From assembly GCA_002099365.1 (NCBI GenBank), contig MSED01000009.1, forward strand, positions 1,736,001-1,800,000: DNA of 64,000 bases, in the 5' to 3' direction. The position numbers were made by a program, and so were the translations under genes. This document shows, one piece after another, positions 45,670-57,657 of the stretch (positions are counted from its first letter, which is position 1; each line of letters starts with the position of its first letter). This DNA is from Phialophora verrucosa. Taxonomy: Eukaryota; Ascomycota; Eurotiomycetes; Chaetothyriales; Herpotrichiellaceae. The notes below the pieces were generated by a model. It searched no databases. It was not told the DNA's origin and saw only the letters and a program-made list of their open reading frames with translations.

Positions 45670-47502
45670 TCAGAGCTTGTATCTAAAATGCTTGTTCTGC
45701 TTGTCGGTCAAGTCCTCGAACCCCTCCAGGAGCTCCTCTGTTCGCTGCGCACGATAGCCTTTCCGGTCACGAGCCTTGTTGTCGAAGTAACACCATATCG
45801 TATAGATGACTTGCAGGCCGATCAGGACGCAGTAGGTCGCGAGTAATGCTCTGATGGCCGAGAAGTATCGCGGCGTTTCTCTTGGTAGGAAGAGATGAGG
45901 CCCGGCGATGTTGCCGGCGTTGTAAAATCTAAGAGCAGGGATGATTAGTACGGCTCGGGCTAAAAAGTTTCAGGAAAGATAGGAACTTACACGAAAAGAA
46001 GTCCAAGGACGGTAGTCCTCTTCGTGTGTCCAGCGACGTTGAGACCCGGGACTGTCCAGCCTAGGATAATCGGTGAACCCAGAATATTCTGTAGCCACGT
46101 ACAGCCTACTAGGGCATATCGGTGTTCGATGTTGATCTTCAACAGACCGATTAAACCTGCTAGGCCGGGCAGGCATGAAACTGGAGAAAAGCAAAATTGT
46201 CAGCATATAAAGTTTCAAGGTCTGAGCCAAAAGACACTCACCGATGACGGTGGCACCCAGCAAGTTCGGCTTCGTGGCCACCCATCCAAAGAACATGCAG
46301 CCAAATAACTCAAAGGCGCCACCAGGCGTCTGTAGAAGAGTCGTCTTGAGCGCATCAAACCCAAAACCCTTGATGATAGCAGAGGCAAAGTTTGCGACTG
46401 CACCGTTTAGGAGCCCTGTACAGGCGCCCATGAGCAAGACAAGCCACGTCTTCGGGTCAATAAGGGCCTCCTTGATCTGCGCAGGAAGTAGAGTGTGGTG
46501 TTTGATTCCCATTTGATTCTTCGATACCCGCCAGACTGCCACCATTCGTTCGTACTCTGTGAGCATTCTTGCATTATGGGGGCCGTCCGGTAGGTATATG
46601 ATAACCACAAAGCCCCATATGAACGTCATACAGCCCACAATCTATTGACTGTTAGTCGGGAACCGAGCGGTGAACGGGATGTTGACATACTAGGTATATT
46701 AATTTCCAGTTGTCGATGGTAAGATGAGTCGCATGTCCACTTCCGTACGCCAATAGGGAACCAAGGATTGACGACACACCATTGGTCGACAGCCAGAATG
46801 AAGTTCGAAGAGCCTGTTCCTCTCTAGTCCAAAGCATAGACGTAAGCAGAACAAAGGCCGGGGCAATACAGCCTTCAACCATTCCTAGGAAGAAGCGCAC
46901 AGCAAAAAAGCCCGCGAAATTGAACACGGCTGCCTGCAGCATACAGACACCTGCCCAAACGAATACCATACCCCCAACCAGCCTACCGATTGGATAACGC
47001 TGCAAGACGACATTCCACCCGTATGCGCTGACTAGCGTTCCGAAGTAGAGTGCGGAAGCCACCCAGGTGTAATCATCACCTTTCATGTTCGTGTCCTCCT
47101 GGAGGCCATATGCGTTGGAGTAGTTGAGCCTGCAGGCTTCAGTATGGTACATCGACTCTGGTGTCAAGGGGATTTACGTCTGTTTGTCTAGAAAGCTCAA
47201 CATGTAGGTTGTCATCATCTGAAGGGTCAAAGACTTAGCGCTGTCAAACCTTTCTGGAGACCTGTGTTCAAACATACCATTGGGACGACTATGAAGTCGA
47301 GTTTGCGGCGGACTTTGATTGCATCCCGTTCAAGTTGAGCTTCGTCAAATTCAAGAGCCTTTTGCAATAACTCTTTGCCGAGTACATTTGGATCGTTTGT
47401 TCGACCTGCGAGACGGTTGAGAAAGGATGTTTTCGGAGCTGGGGGTTCTGCTTCAACAGCCGGCTCGCTAACGTGTGCCTGACTCTTTTCGATATCCGCC
47501 AT
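45670..47502 (-). CDS. MFS transporter, allantoate/anion permease type (Dal5/Tna1 family)
   Basis: Twelve-helix major-facilitator symporter for organic anions such as allantoate, nicotinate, pantothenate or dipeptides. Six exons: 47278-47502, 47178-47218, 46691-47129, 46242-46641, 45991-46180 and 45670-45928, phases consistent, 517 residues. Family signature after helix 1: SFLDKQTLNYSNAYGLQ; helix 4 region RFFLGMVEGCIAPAF followed by SMLWTREEQALRTSFW; the central loop starts LPDGPHNARMLTEYER. C-terminal half: ANFASAIIKGFGFDALKTTL, LVGCTWLQNILGSPIILGW, FYNAGNIAGP. The tail is charged. The gene is intact. It is the second transporter in the island and may carry an acidic product or another substrate. 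Confidence 0.87.
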
Positions 47503-49070
47503 GTTTGCGAGGAAGGGCAGAAGGCAGAGAAGGTAAAATCAAGCAAGGCAAAGGAACAGCAACTTCGCGAGGAGTAGGCATGTACTTAACCTGTACGCTG
47601 GTAGTATTCCATTTCTCCAAACCAGTTCGCCGGGGTCTGGCTGACCGAATGTTCAGGGAATGGAAGATAAAGCCGCATCGAGGCAGATACACCTTATCGT
47701 GTCCCCACGAGTGTGATGCAACTGCATAGGCATTGTCCGTCTGTCGGCAGATTGGGGAGCTTGATAGAATTGCTATCATGGTTGGTCCGGAGTTTGGCGA
47801 TCATACCACCGTGGTGATGCAGTGATCTGCAGGGATCTGCAGAGATAGCTCAAGCTCGAGGGAGATGTGCGTCTATTGAAGGCGGAAGAGTGTGCTGTTA
47901 GCATCATCCTTGTGATCCTGGTGAGTGAGAACTTGATGTACCGTTGTTATCACTTGTCCCCTGACATCCCCACTAATTTATCTGCAACGGGCCGTTTCCT
48001 ATCACGCCATCGCGGAGTACTCCAGATAGGGTCCAGACACGCCAGCCATTGCATAAGTTATGAACCATGGATCAACCATAAAGAACTTTGGTTGATTTCC
48101 CGGAACGCGGCGTGTTGGGCTTTCTTCGTCAACATCAGGACATGAAAGTGAACGTGAAGGCAAGAGGGATGGTGAATGGACATAAAAGCGGCGTGGTAGG
48201 TGCTTTGCCAAGTCGCATTAAGCTCAGTTAGGTAGCTACATAATCAGTGTCGCAAGCATCCGCGCAGAGGCGCCAGACTCTTGGCGTCAATGACTGGTAC
48301 GAGGTACGAGTAAGTCCTCGGGTGCCGCTTTAACGACCACTCACCCACCTTTTATCCTGATCTTTTCCGCCATGATTTATTATTTCAACTTCGCGGCGGG
48401 ACCCAGGCTAGAGGATACAACAGTCAATCGGCCAGGAGTCTGAGGAGGATTTTTGATCTTAATTGCCATCAAAGCGCACCTATTGGGCCCGATGAAGGTA
48501 GTGGCCCTCGGCAGTCCTCAGTTGAAATGTTGCTAACGGCATAACAGACGGTACGGTCTCATTAGATTTGGTCGCTGCGTGGTCAATGCTTGAGTGGACG
48601 CAAGAACGGAGGTCGCCAAAATACAAGCACTGCTACGATGATTGACTCAACTAAGGGTGCATTGGACCGTCATGCTTCTCTGCCCCGGGCTTCCCTGAGG
48701 GAGCGGTACACCATGTGTGGAGCTCCTCTGAGAAGGCCTGGGAAGAATGTCTCGACATTTTGAACGAACATTTCAAAGTTTGGCCTTATATTTTGGATGC
48801 GGCTCCCACTATGCGGATTGCGGCTTGATGGCCATGGTGTGGGCGCATTTGGCACGCGACCTAGTCCCCACGTTCCTCATGCGGACCAGGGCTCCTTTGG
48901 TTGCTCGCTGGGCTGAGCGAATGGTCCAACCGAAGTGGTTCGATGGAGCCTACCTTAAAGCTGAGCCATCACTAGCCAACGACACCATTCCGGAGACTCT
49001 CACTGTCGTACATTGACTGGGTTGTCGATGTTCATATGGGCACCATCTAGCGCCCACTTTCGGTTCTGCT
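47503..49070. other. Long intergenic region before the second regulator
   Basis: About 1.57 kb. I could not find a supported gene; a plus-strand frame at 48747-49016 has an ATG but no family features. If the downstream regulator once had a zinc-finger exon it would be expected here, yet I see no Zn2Cys6 pattern on the plus strand. Confidence 0.4.
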
Positions 49071-50670
49071 GTGAGGCCTTCACCAGTCCCGTCGACACGA
49101 GCTCAGACTTCCGTGCAAATAGATTGTGACATAAGTGGTCTCAACATCAGACGCTGGACTGGGCAATGTCATTCGCACCCCGGTCTAACTGACCGTACAG
49201 ACGGTCTGTTTGCCGATGCTGTAAGGCTTGTGGGCTCGGTGGAAAATGTCAAATCTCATGCATCCAAGTATTTTGCATCAGTCCATACTTGGCTCCCCAT
49301 TGTCCCGCCAGTTCGGTTCTACTACAACATGAGGACACTTCCAGACGATGCATCTCCCCGTGCGGCGTGGATGTTGCTCGGATGTGCCATGCGATTGATC
49401 ACCCACGTCTCTCATGATTCTCCGGGGGCCCACATGGATGACTCGCTGTACCGGAGGGTCAAGCGGATGGTACTCCTCAGAGAATTGGAGCGCGAGCCGT
49501 CTTTGGATCTTGTCCAAGCCAGGCTCCTACTAGCAAGCTACGAGATGAGACACGGCCTAGAGTCGGTCGCGTACTTATCCATCGGGGCATGTGCACGTCT
49601 GGCCATCGTGTTAAGCCTTGACCAAGCCACAAGGCCTGATAATGGTGCCTCCCGGACAGTGCTGGAAGACAGAAGACGTATCTGGTGGAGAATCGTTATA
49701 CTCGAAAGGTGCATCGAGCCTGGATCATCCCATCCCTTTCATTCCCCGTGGCATACTGAAGCTTCTCAGACCTTTTCCCCCTTTCTTACAGGCGTCCTGC
49801 TGCACAGGTAAATCAATTTGACATTTCCTGAACGCCCTCTGATCACCCCCGGCCCAGACGTTACCGGCTACCTCCCGTGGACGATGATGCCTTGGACGAC
49901 GGGGTGCGTATTGTCAACCGGCCTCTCACGGGTACGGTTTCACAGAACCTACTGATTATATGCACAGTCCGCTCAATACAGCGCTCCTATGCCGATGCCA
50001 ACATTATCCAGTGTTCGAGCAGGCCCTTTCGCTCGGGAAGCTCAAGCCGCAAGTCTCCTCGGCCGCACACTCACCCACCTCTCGAAACCCACTCCAGACC
50101 CAGAGTTCAATCTCGAGGAATCTCGGCAACTAGGACGCATACTGAGCTCTTTTCTAAATGTTCTCCCAGGAGAGGACTTGATCAAACCATGCTCTGCCTA
50201 TTGCGGCGCAATGGGAATGTGCACCAAGTCAGAGAATCCCAGAGGTGGGGTTTGCGGACGTTGCACAGCCAACTAACGAACCCGCAACTATTAGTGCGCT
50301 GCTACTCCTCCATACCCGTGATGGCACCTAACGACGGCGACAGTCTCAAGAGGAGGATTGCTTGGCTTACCCAAAATGTACCTTGGATTCTTACTGTGGC
50401 TTTGTCGTCGAGCGAGCGACAAAGTATACATCGGAGCTTGCGACTGTCGACTTGGACAGCCTCCCGCCGTTCACTCCATGTGCCCTCTATCAAGCCTTGG
50501 TGGTGCAGCGCCGCTTCTTAGAGCAGGGCGGTACTAATGATGGGAATGATATCAGGCACGGCTTGGACATGTTGGGAAAGATGTTGGCTTCCTTTGCCCT
50601 ACGATGGGGTATTGCCGGTGACTCAAATCTGCCAACTTTGGCCTCCCGCTCTGGAATTGCCACTGACTAG
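49071..50670 (+). pseudogene. Fungal transcription-factor domain gene without zinc finger, interrupted
   Basis: The middle homology domain of fungal Zn2Cys6 factors can be followed over four exons: about 49071-49807, 49858-49903, 49968-50227 and from 50295. Landmarks: SHASKYFASVHTWLPIV, RAAWMLLGCAMRLI, QARLLLASYEMRHG, RRRIWWRIVILER, RYRLPPVDDDALDDG, GPFAREAQAASLLGR and CSAYCGAMGMCTNALLLLH. An in-frame TAA at 50329-50331 stops it; homology resumes in the same frame for 113 codons (ERATKYTSELATVDLDSLPP) up to TAG at 50668. CAA to TAA would explain the stop. No zinc cluster and no ATG were found at the front. It may be a decayed regulator, or a truncated protein with unfound upstream exons. Confidence 0.55.
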
Positions 50671-51503
50671 ATTTCAGGCAGGTTGTATTGTCTACCTTAG
50701 CTGATTGAGGGACCGTGGAGAATCGAGGTAGCTGTCGGGTCATCGACCTCGTGCCTCCAGTGTGGGTATTGGATGTAAGTGCCTTGGGCCTGGCTATGTG
50801 CGTATTATCATACTCGCCAGCTTTTGGCGGACAATGTTTATTGATGCCGCCAATTGCCATCTCTGCTGTCGAGAAGATTTGACAAGTGTCTGAGTGATAC
50901 TTTGTCGTATGCTAGCAAGGGGGAAGCAGCAAGAACACTCTCCTCGGCCTGGGGACGTAGCTCCTCATTATGAAGCTGTCCGTACGGGACCATTGAATAG
51001 GCGATCGTCTAGGTGTTTGTCCTTGTCCTTAGTCTTGAACACGAATGCTTGGTGGATATGGATGTGTCTAATTGAGTGCTGTATCGCTACGCTTTCGACA
51101 TGTGCCGTGAAACTACAGTACATGTCGAGGAGGAAGCGCGGATGCGATGTCAGCCTTGTCGAACGCCAAGATCAGGTCCCTTGTCCGCAGGCGGGGCGGA
51201 TCTTCCTCCTTGTTCCTCCATTATCATCTTTCGTCAAGCGGCTCAACGCAGAACAAACACTCTACAGATATCTTTGACTGCTGCTTGATATCTATTGATC
51301 CTGTCCTTCCTCCCTCTTCTAGTCTTTGACCTTCTCCCAGGCAGAGTTTGACGTGGGCGCCACTGGGAATGGAATATTTCGCGACGTAGCGAGTGACGTT
51401 CCCTCCCCTCCTGTGTAACCCACGCTCTCCTTCCCTCATTTAAGATTCCTGCATCAGTTTTACCTCTCTCCTGTCTCTCTGCTCTCTCCGTTAGGCTTTC
51501 GCC
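50671..51503. other. Intergenic region at the island's right edge
   Basis: No supported gene. The final 200 bp are pyrimidine-rich with CTCTC runs and are probably the TAF12 promoter and leader. Confidence 0.45.
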
Positions 51504-53252
51504 ATGGACAATCTTGCCCAGAAACCGACGCCGCAACAGCAGGCAAATCTGATAAGACCAGAGCAGGTCAACAAGTTACCGCAGCTCAATCCTCAACAGA
51601 AACAACAGTTCTTCCAGGGAGTCACCAGGTACTGGGAGATCTTGAACACCACACAGCCGACCGACCCTCAATACCAAGAAGCACTCAAGAGGCTGCACAG
51701 CACCTCGCAGCAGTTGATGGCTGGCATGAAACAGTGGCAGGTGCGGAAACAGATGCAACAGGCGGCACAACAACAGGCGGCGACGCAGGCGCAGGCGCAG
51801 AACCAAGCACAGGCTCAAGCCCAAGCTCAAGCGCAGGTCCAGGCACAAGCACCCAAACCCGCGGGGCAACCGGTCCAAGGGCTAGCGAGCGCGGCACCGA
51901 GTCAGACTGGAAGTAGCAACGTGCAGTTCAGCCAGCTCTTACCTGAAATTCAGCGCAAGGTAAATGAGCACCACTTCTATTACCCCCCAGCTATGAACAA
52001 GGGCACAGAACCTGCAGAAGTGTGGTTGCGCGAGGCGAAGGCCAGGTTGGGCCAGGCGATGCAGAGACTCCAGGTTGCGAAACAGAAGAAGGCCGAGTTC
52101 CACCGGACGGCTCAACAACGACAAGCAGCGGGGAATCCGTTGTCGCCAGAAGAGACCGCCGTGTACAACAACAAGATTGCGCAATGCGACCGAGCTGTGA
52201 CTGAAAGCACTTCATTCATGAAGAAATTCAATGAACAGCAAGAACAGTTCCGAAACGCACAACCACAACACCAATTCTCGAAACAAGTCGCGACCGGCGC
52301 CGAAGCAACAGACACGGCTGCCGCACCTCATATGCCACCTAGCGTCCAAGGCCCGACCGCCCACTCAATCAGCAGTGCCGTTTCTGCCGCACGTAACCAA
52401 GCCAGCGCCGCTCAAGCAAGCAGTCCGACCGCACTTGCACCATCCGCGAGCCAGGGGGCAGGGGCAGTGGCAGTCACTCAGCAGACACCATTATCTGCGA
52501 CTCAAGCGCAATTTCCTCAAAACCAAGGAGATAGCTCTGCCGCGCCGCGTCCAGTATCACATCACGGTCAACCTATGCCTCCTCTCCAACACGCACCCAC
52601 TTCAGGTGTGCATCCTCACCCTCTGAATACCAGTATCAACGGCGTCAAGACCGCGACTCCGCACATTACCAAGAATCTACAGCTTCCGGATCCGAAACCG
52701 GTCCAGATGCCTCCGTCTCGGCCAACCTTGACTGGCGGCGCTGGCGTAGGCTTGCCTGGCCAGCTCGGACAACCCGCGATCACCGCGCTACCTGGATACG
52801 TGTTGGAGTCAAGCGAAGATGGGAGGGTCCTGTCCAAGAAGAAGCTGAACGAGCTGGTGCGTGAGGTTTGCGGTCCAGGTCCGGAGGAGCAGCTTGATCC
52901 CGAAGCCGAGGAGGTAAGCGATTCTTTTCCCAGGAACAGGACCTGATGGCCTAACATACTGCAGATTTTTCTTGCTATCGCCGACGATTTCGTTGACGAG
53001 CTAGTCTCCCAGTCCTGCAAGCTTGCCAAGTTGCGTGGCTCATCCAGCCTGGAACTCCGCGACATCCAAATCGTCCTTGAACGGCAATATAACATCCGTG
53101 TGCCAGGCATCTCGACCGACGAGATTCGCACTGTTCGGCGGCCACAACCTGCTCCTGGCTGGGCTCACAAAATGGGAGCAGTCCAAGCAGCGAAGCTGAC
53201 GGGAGGCGGCAGTGCGGCAGCCACGACGAGCACAAACGGCAAGGAGGCTTGA
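51504..53252 (+). CDS. TAF12: TAF12, TFIID/SAGA histone-fold subunit
   Basis: Shared subunit of TFIID and SAGA that pairs with TAF4 or ADA1 by a histone fold. Exons 51504-52913 and 52965-53252, phase 0, 565 residues. The long N-terminal part is Gln/Ala-rich, with an Ala-Gln repeat near residues 90-115. The C-terminal histone fold is split by the intron: KKKLNELVREVCG...LDPEAEE then IFLAIADDFVDELVSQSC, KLAKLRGSSSLELRDIQIVL and ERQYNIRVPG. Length agrees with other filamentous fungi, whose TAF12 is longer than the yeast core. The start ATG at 51504 is the first in frame. The gene marks the return to housekeeping content. Confidence 0.93.
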
Positions 53253-54110
53253 ACTGTACGATGACGATACGGCGATACCCATTACGAAGCACTGTTGCTG
53301 CCAGGCGTTGGGGATGTGCATGTTCACGGGTGAAACTGGACAACAGGCATGAGCATGTGGCGTACGGCGTGGTACCATCGGGGAGGACTTGATTCATTGC
53401 TAGCAGTCCACGATGTTCCAAGTCATAGATCGGGACACGGGCGTTGTTTGCGGCGGATTTTGACAGCCACAGGTACCAAAGTTCAGAAGAAACTGAGATT
53501 CAGACCCTGATGGACTGGGGCCAGAGCTGAAGTTCTTAATTCCATCCACCGTCCCCTTGAGATGTTGCCCAATATGGTTTTTAGTGTGACCGGTGAACTA
53601 GACTTTCTCCTGCGACTGTCCATCCGACACAAGCAGGGCTCACCAGAGCCTAATGCCTTTGCCAGTGCAGACGACTGACCCTCCCTTATGCGAAAAGTAC
53701 CAAGCATGGAGGCTACCCATAGGCTGCCCAAGTCTCTAGTGCTTCTGGAAATTGGCTCTTGTCTGGAAAGATGGCAGAGGCTGGGGTTTTTTCATGCCCA
53801 ATCAATCTTGTGGCGGGCAGCGACGTCATCAGCGGCCCAACTCACTGCCACTCCCCATTTCCCACCATCAGTGACTCTGAATAGCCCGTTGCATCCTGCC
53901 GTTGCTGCAGAAATCTTCATATTGATCGTTTGCCGGCTTTTTGTCCATAGACGGTCTCTCGTCACACCTACCGTGACCTCGCCCAGGAAGGATCGAACCT
54001 GGTCTGACCGGTCCAGCCTTACCGCCCCTCCGTCCCTCCGTCCCAAGACTGACTTGATAACGTCTCGCGCCCCGGTATCGTTTTAATCCGAATAGATCGG
54101 CAGCTTGACC
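53253..54110. other. Intergenic region TAF12 to next gene
   Basis: No supported gene in about 860 bp; open frames overlap on both strands and lack features. It should hold the next gene's promoter. Confidence 0.4.
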
Positions 54111-55746
54111 ATGTCTCGATATCGCGGCGATCCTCGTTACTCTGAGGGCAACCTTGCCTACCGCGACCCCCCTCCACAGCGCTGGGATACCGAGCGCTTC
54201 GTTCGAGAGCGGGAAGTCCGTGCTCCTGCTCCTCCGGCTCCTCCTTATGCCGACTACCCTCCTCGTCGTGCTCCTGTCTATGAAGATCAGCGCTACTATG
54301 AGGAAGACCGCTATGGTCCTCGAGGAGCCACGGAGCGGCGGTATTTTGAAGAGACCGACTACTATGACCCCCGCACGCAACGAGGTCAGATGGTTCCCTA
54401 TGCTCCAGAGAGGCCAGCTAGACCAGATCCGATCCCTCGTCCAGGCATCATTCGACGACAATCCAGCTTGGATACTTTCGACCGAAGGCCAGCGAGACGA
54501 TTTGATGACTACGATGAGCCCCACAGTCCTCGTCGAGTGCCTCCTCCCCGAGAACTGGTCCCTGTCCGAGCGCCGTCCCCCCGACGGTATCCCAGATACG
54601 ACGAGAAGTACTACGATGAAGTCAGAGTCCAAGATCCAGATCATTACGGCGACGATGGGTTCCGCGAATATCGAGAGCGCGAATGGGTTAGGGAACGGAA
54701 GAGGAACAGCCCGTCTCCCGACCGCCGGACGGTCAGGGAAGAAGTCGTCGAAGAACGCAGGGAAGAGATCGTTGAAGAGAAGCCGTACCCACGTCGCGGC
54801 AAGACACGCATGCCGAAAAGACTGGTACACACCAAGGTCTTGTATGACCTCGGGTATCCATACTACGAAGAGGTAGGAGACAACACGTAGAGGGGCGTGC
54901 AAGACGCTGACTGTACTAGGACGAACGTACCATCATCATCGAAAAGGCTCTCGGTCCTGACAACATTGACGAGGTCTTCACCAAGAGTAAAGAATACAGA
55001 GAGAGGGAAGGTCAGTACTATCACTCGAGACCCTGAGAAGACACACACTGAAAACCACAGTCACCACTACTCGCTTGATTGAAGCTCCGCCCACAGTCGC
55101 ACCCAGCATTCGAGCACCCAGCGTTCACGGTGGTGACGTGGTATTCGAGAAGACGGAGAAGGTTGAGCGGATCGAGACCGGTCCGCTTGCAGATGCGCCC
55201 CGATCTGTGCGCGATTGGGATGCTCTTTCCGTCAGGTCTCCATCGCCAAAGTCACACCGATCACGATCGCGCCGACGCTCACGGCGCGGATCCTCGCCAG
55301 GAGAGGTTGTGAAAGAGACTGTGACGGAAAAGAAGGAGGTGATCCGCGAGGTTTCACCTGCACGCACGCATCGCTCTCACGCCGCGTCTCATCGCCGGGG
55401 TTCATTCGAGAGCGAGGACGGCACCATCATCGAACGAAGAATCACACGAGACGAGTTTGAAGACTCAAACTCGGTTCACGTCGGGCCTCTTGCGTTGGTC
55501 GTCGATCGCAAGCCCCAACGCAGTGAGCGCAACATCAAGGAAGAGATTCGCAGACTCGAAGCCGAGCGGCGAGAACTGAGGCGCGAAAGACGCTACGAGC
55601 GCGAGGGCGGCGAGATTATCAAAATCGAGCGTGTCCGCGAGAGAACTCCATCTCCTCGCGGAGAGGTCATCATCGAGAGACGTGGTGACGAAGTCTTGGA
55701 AGTCAAGAAGGACCGGAGAGGTAGGATGTCGTTGATCGTCAAATAA
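54111..55746 (+). CDS. Arg/Tyr/Glu-rich fungal protein with DUF8035-like core
   Basis: Exons 54111-54872, 54920-55010 and 55061-55746, 512 residues. The start MSRYRGDPRY is the ATG at 54111. Most of the protein is disordered and very rich in Arg, Glu, Pro, Tyr and Ser, with SR-like stretches (SHRSRSRRRSRRGSS). One short ordered block spans the first intron: KRLVHTKVLYDLGYPYYEE then DERTIIIEKALGPDNIDEV, which I recall from fungal proteins annotated DUF8035. A long charged helix near the end (EEIRRLEAERRELRRERR) is likely coiled-coil. Function unknown; the composition suggests RNA-associated or nuclear roles, but nothing more can be said. Confidence 0.72.
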
Positions 55747-56475
55747 GCAACCCCTCCTGATAATCGGCGTGGAACAGGTCGCTCACGCTCGGCTGCCCCG
55801 ACCCCGGGCATCATCAAGGCCATGATGGCCACTCTGACCTGATTGGGGACTGTCAAAGACACAACACATTTCTGGTGGTCTCAAACGTGGCAGATGACAA
55901 GACCAATAATGAGTTTGTCGCTGCGCTTTTACCACTCTTCCACTGCATGTATTTCGGAGCACGTATTGATCAACTGCACGACATTTTGACCGAAGGTGGC
56001 TTGAAGTTTACGGGAACAATCGAGATGGGGCGCCATCAGACGAAACATGTTTCACGAATTTCATGTGTATGTAGTTCAGGAGATTGATGGACGAGGTGGA
56101 CTTTTGATGTGATAGATTTCAGATGCACGATTCCGACTTTGCAACCCTACTTCCGGTCGATCAAGCCTCATGGAATCCATTGATAGTGATTACCGTCTAC
56201 AGTAGCATCCCTACGAGAAATTGGCTCGTGGATGCGAGGATTGGGGTCCAGGACTGAGTCGAGTTGATTGTTGCCTTGAGAAACCATCTCGACATGTGAA
56301 TGGGGCCCCTTCCCCACGCCAGCAGCCGTTTCTTGTCAGACTGCATCTCATCACTTCTCCCTTACTCACGAGGCTCTTGAATCCGGATATCAACTTTCCA
56401 TTGCGCTGTTACTCGCTTCTTTTGTTCAGCTCTTCGTCTGCCATCTCCCCGTCGTCGTCGAGACTAGGCACAAAG
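55747..56475. other. Intergenic region before the BAR protein gene
   Basis: No supported gene in about 730 bp; the last 150 bp are pyrimidine-rich and fit a promoter/leader. Confidence 0.4.
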
Positions 56476-57657
56476 ATGGACAAGTTCGCTGCCTTTGGCA
56501 AGAACATCAGGTGCGCTCCCGTCCATGCTCCCCCAGAAGCATTCGTCAACCCTGCTAATGAACCGGTCCTTAACAGCTCGGCCTTCAATTCCACGGTCAC
56601 ACCCTCCTTCCAGCGAAGCCAGCAGTATCTCAAGGAGCAATTTGGAAATGCCGAAGACAAGGTCAGGCACGACACTGCGTCTGCGCACTGGAACAATCCG
56701 CTGACCGAGTCTGCCCCAGACTCAACTCCCAGCTGACTACACTGAACTCGAGAAGCGAGTGGACGCCTTGAAGCAAGTTCATCAGAAGCTGCTCGATGTT
56801 ACGTAGGATGCCAGTACCCGGCAAGCTCAAACGTCTGTTAATCCCTGCGCAGCAAGCAATACCAGAATGAGGCCTACGATTACCCGCCCAACATCCGTGA
56901 ATCATTCGGAGACCTGGGTCGAAGCATCTCGGACAAAGTGGGCTTGCTTTCGAAGGCCTCGAATGCTACCGAGGCCGCGAATGCTTTCACTGCGCCCCCT
57001 TCAGCCAAGCCGCAACCGAAGACCTTCAACCATGCCATCGCCCGTGCGTCTTTGGCGAGTTCCCATATGCTTAAGCAGGCCAACACCAGCGGAACGAGCG
57101 AAGATCCCTTGGCTGCTGCGCTCGAGAGGTACGCGCTTGCGGAAGAAAAAGTGGGTGAGGCACGATTGGCACAGGACCAGGCTATTCAGGCACGTTTTCT
57201 TGCAGGATGGAGTACCACGTTGAACACGAACATCCAGTTTGCGACAAAGGCTCGAAAGGCCGTCGAGAATAGCCGGCTGTTGCTGGACAGCACCAAGGCG
57301 GCCAAGAAGAGTCAACTCCAGGGCCGTGGTATGAACCCCGACGACGAAACCGCCATGAGCGAGGACGCACGTGCCGAGATTGAGGCCAAGGAGGATGACT
57401 TTGTCTCGCAGGTCGAGGAAGCTCAGGGAGTCATGAAGAACGTAAGACCGCACGCGAACCGTCTACAGTCTCACAGAATCTAACACGGGCAGGTCTTGGA
57501 CACGCCGGAACCACTCCGCAACCTGGCCGATTTGATTGCCGCACAGCTCGAGTACCACAAGAAAGCATACGAGATTTTGTCCGAACTGGCACCAGAGATT
57601 GATCAGCTGCAAGTCGAGCAAGAAAGCAACTACCGTAAGAGCAGGGAGGGCGCGTAG
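56476..57657 (+). CDS. BAR-domain protein (Gvp36-like)
   Basis: Membrane-curvature protein of the BAR family; the yeast relative Gvp36 acts at Golgi and in endocytosis. Exons 56476-56510, 56577-56661, 56720-56802, 56853-57441 and 57493-57657 give 318 residues. N-terminus MDKFAAFGKN, then an amphipathic stretch ending QFGNAEDKTQLPADYTELEK (split by an intron), helix 1 KRVDALKQVHQKLLDVT, YDYPPNIRESFGDLGRSI, AKPQPKTFNHAIARAS, YALAEEKVGEARLAQD and AQLEYHKKAYEILSEL. The helices are rich in charged residues, as BAR dimers need. All five exons join in phase. Close homologues in other fungi share these blocks; the exact cellular site is inferred. Confidence 0.87.

Noticed and set aside
48747..49016. 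Possible first exon of the second regulator
   Set aside because: It has an ATG but no Zn2Cys6 cluster, and joining it to 49071 does not give a known N-terminus.
21185..50670. A classic secondary-metabolite cluster
   Set aside because: No polyketide synthase, nonribosomal peptide synthetase, terpene cyclase or dimethylallyl transferase is present; the enzymes are catabolic types.
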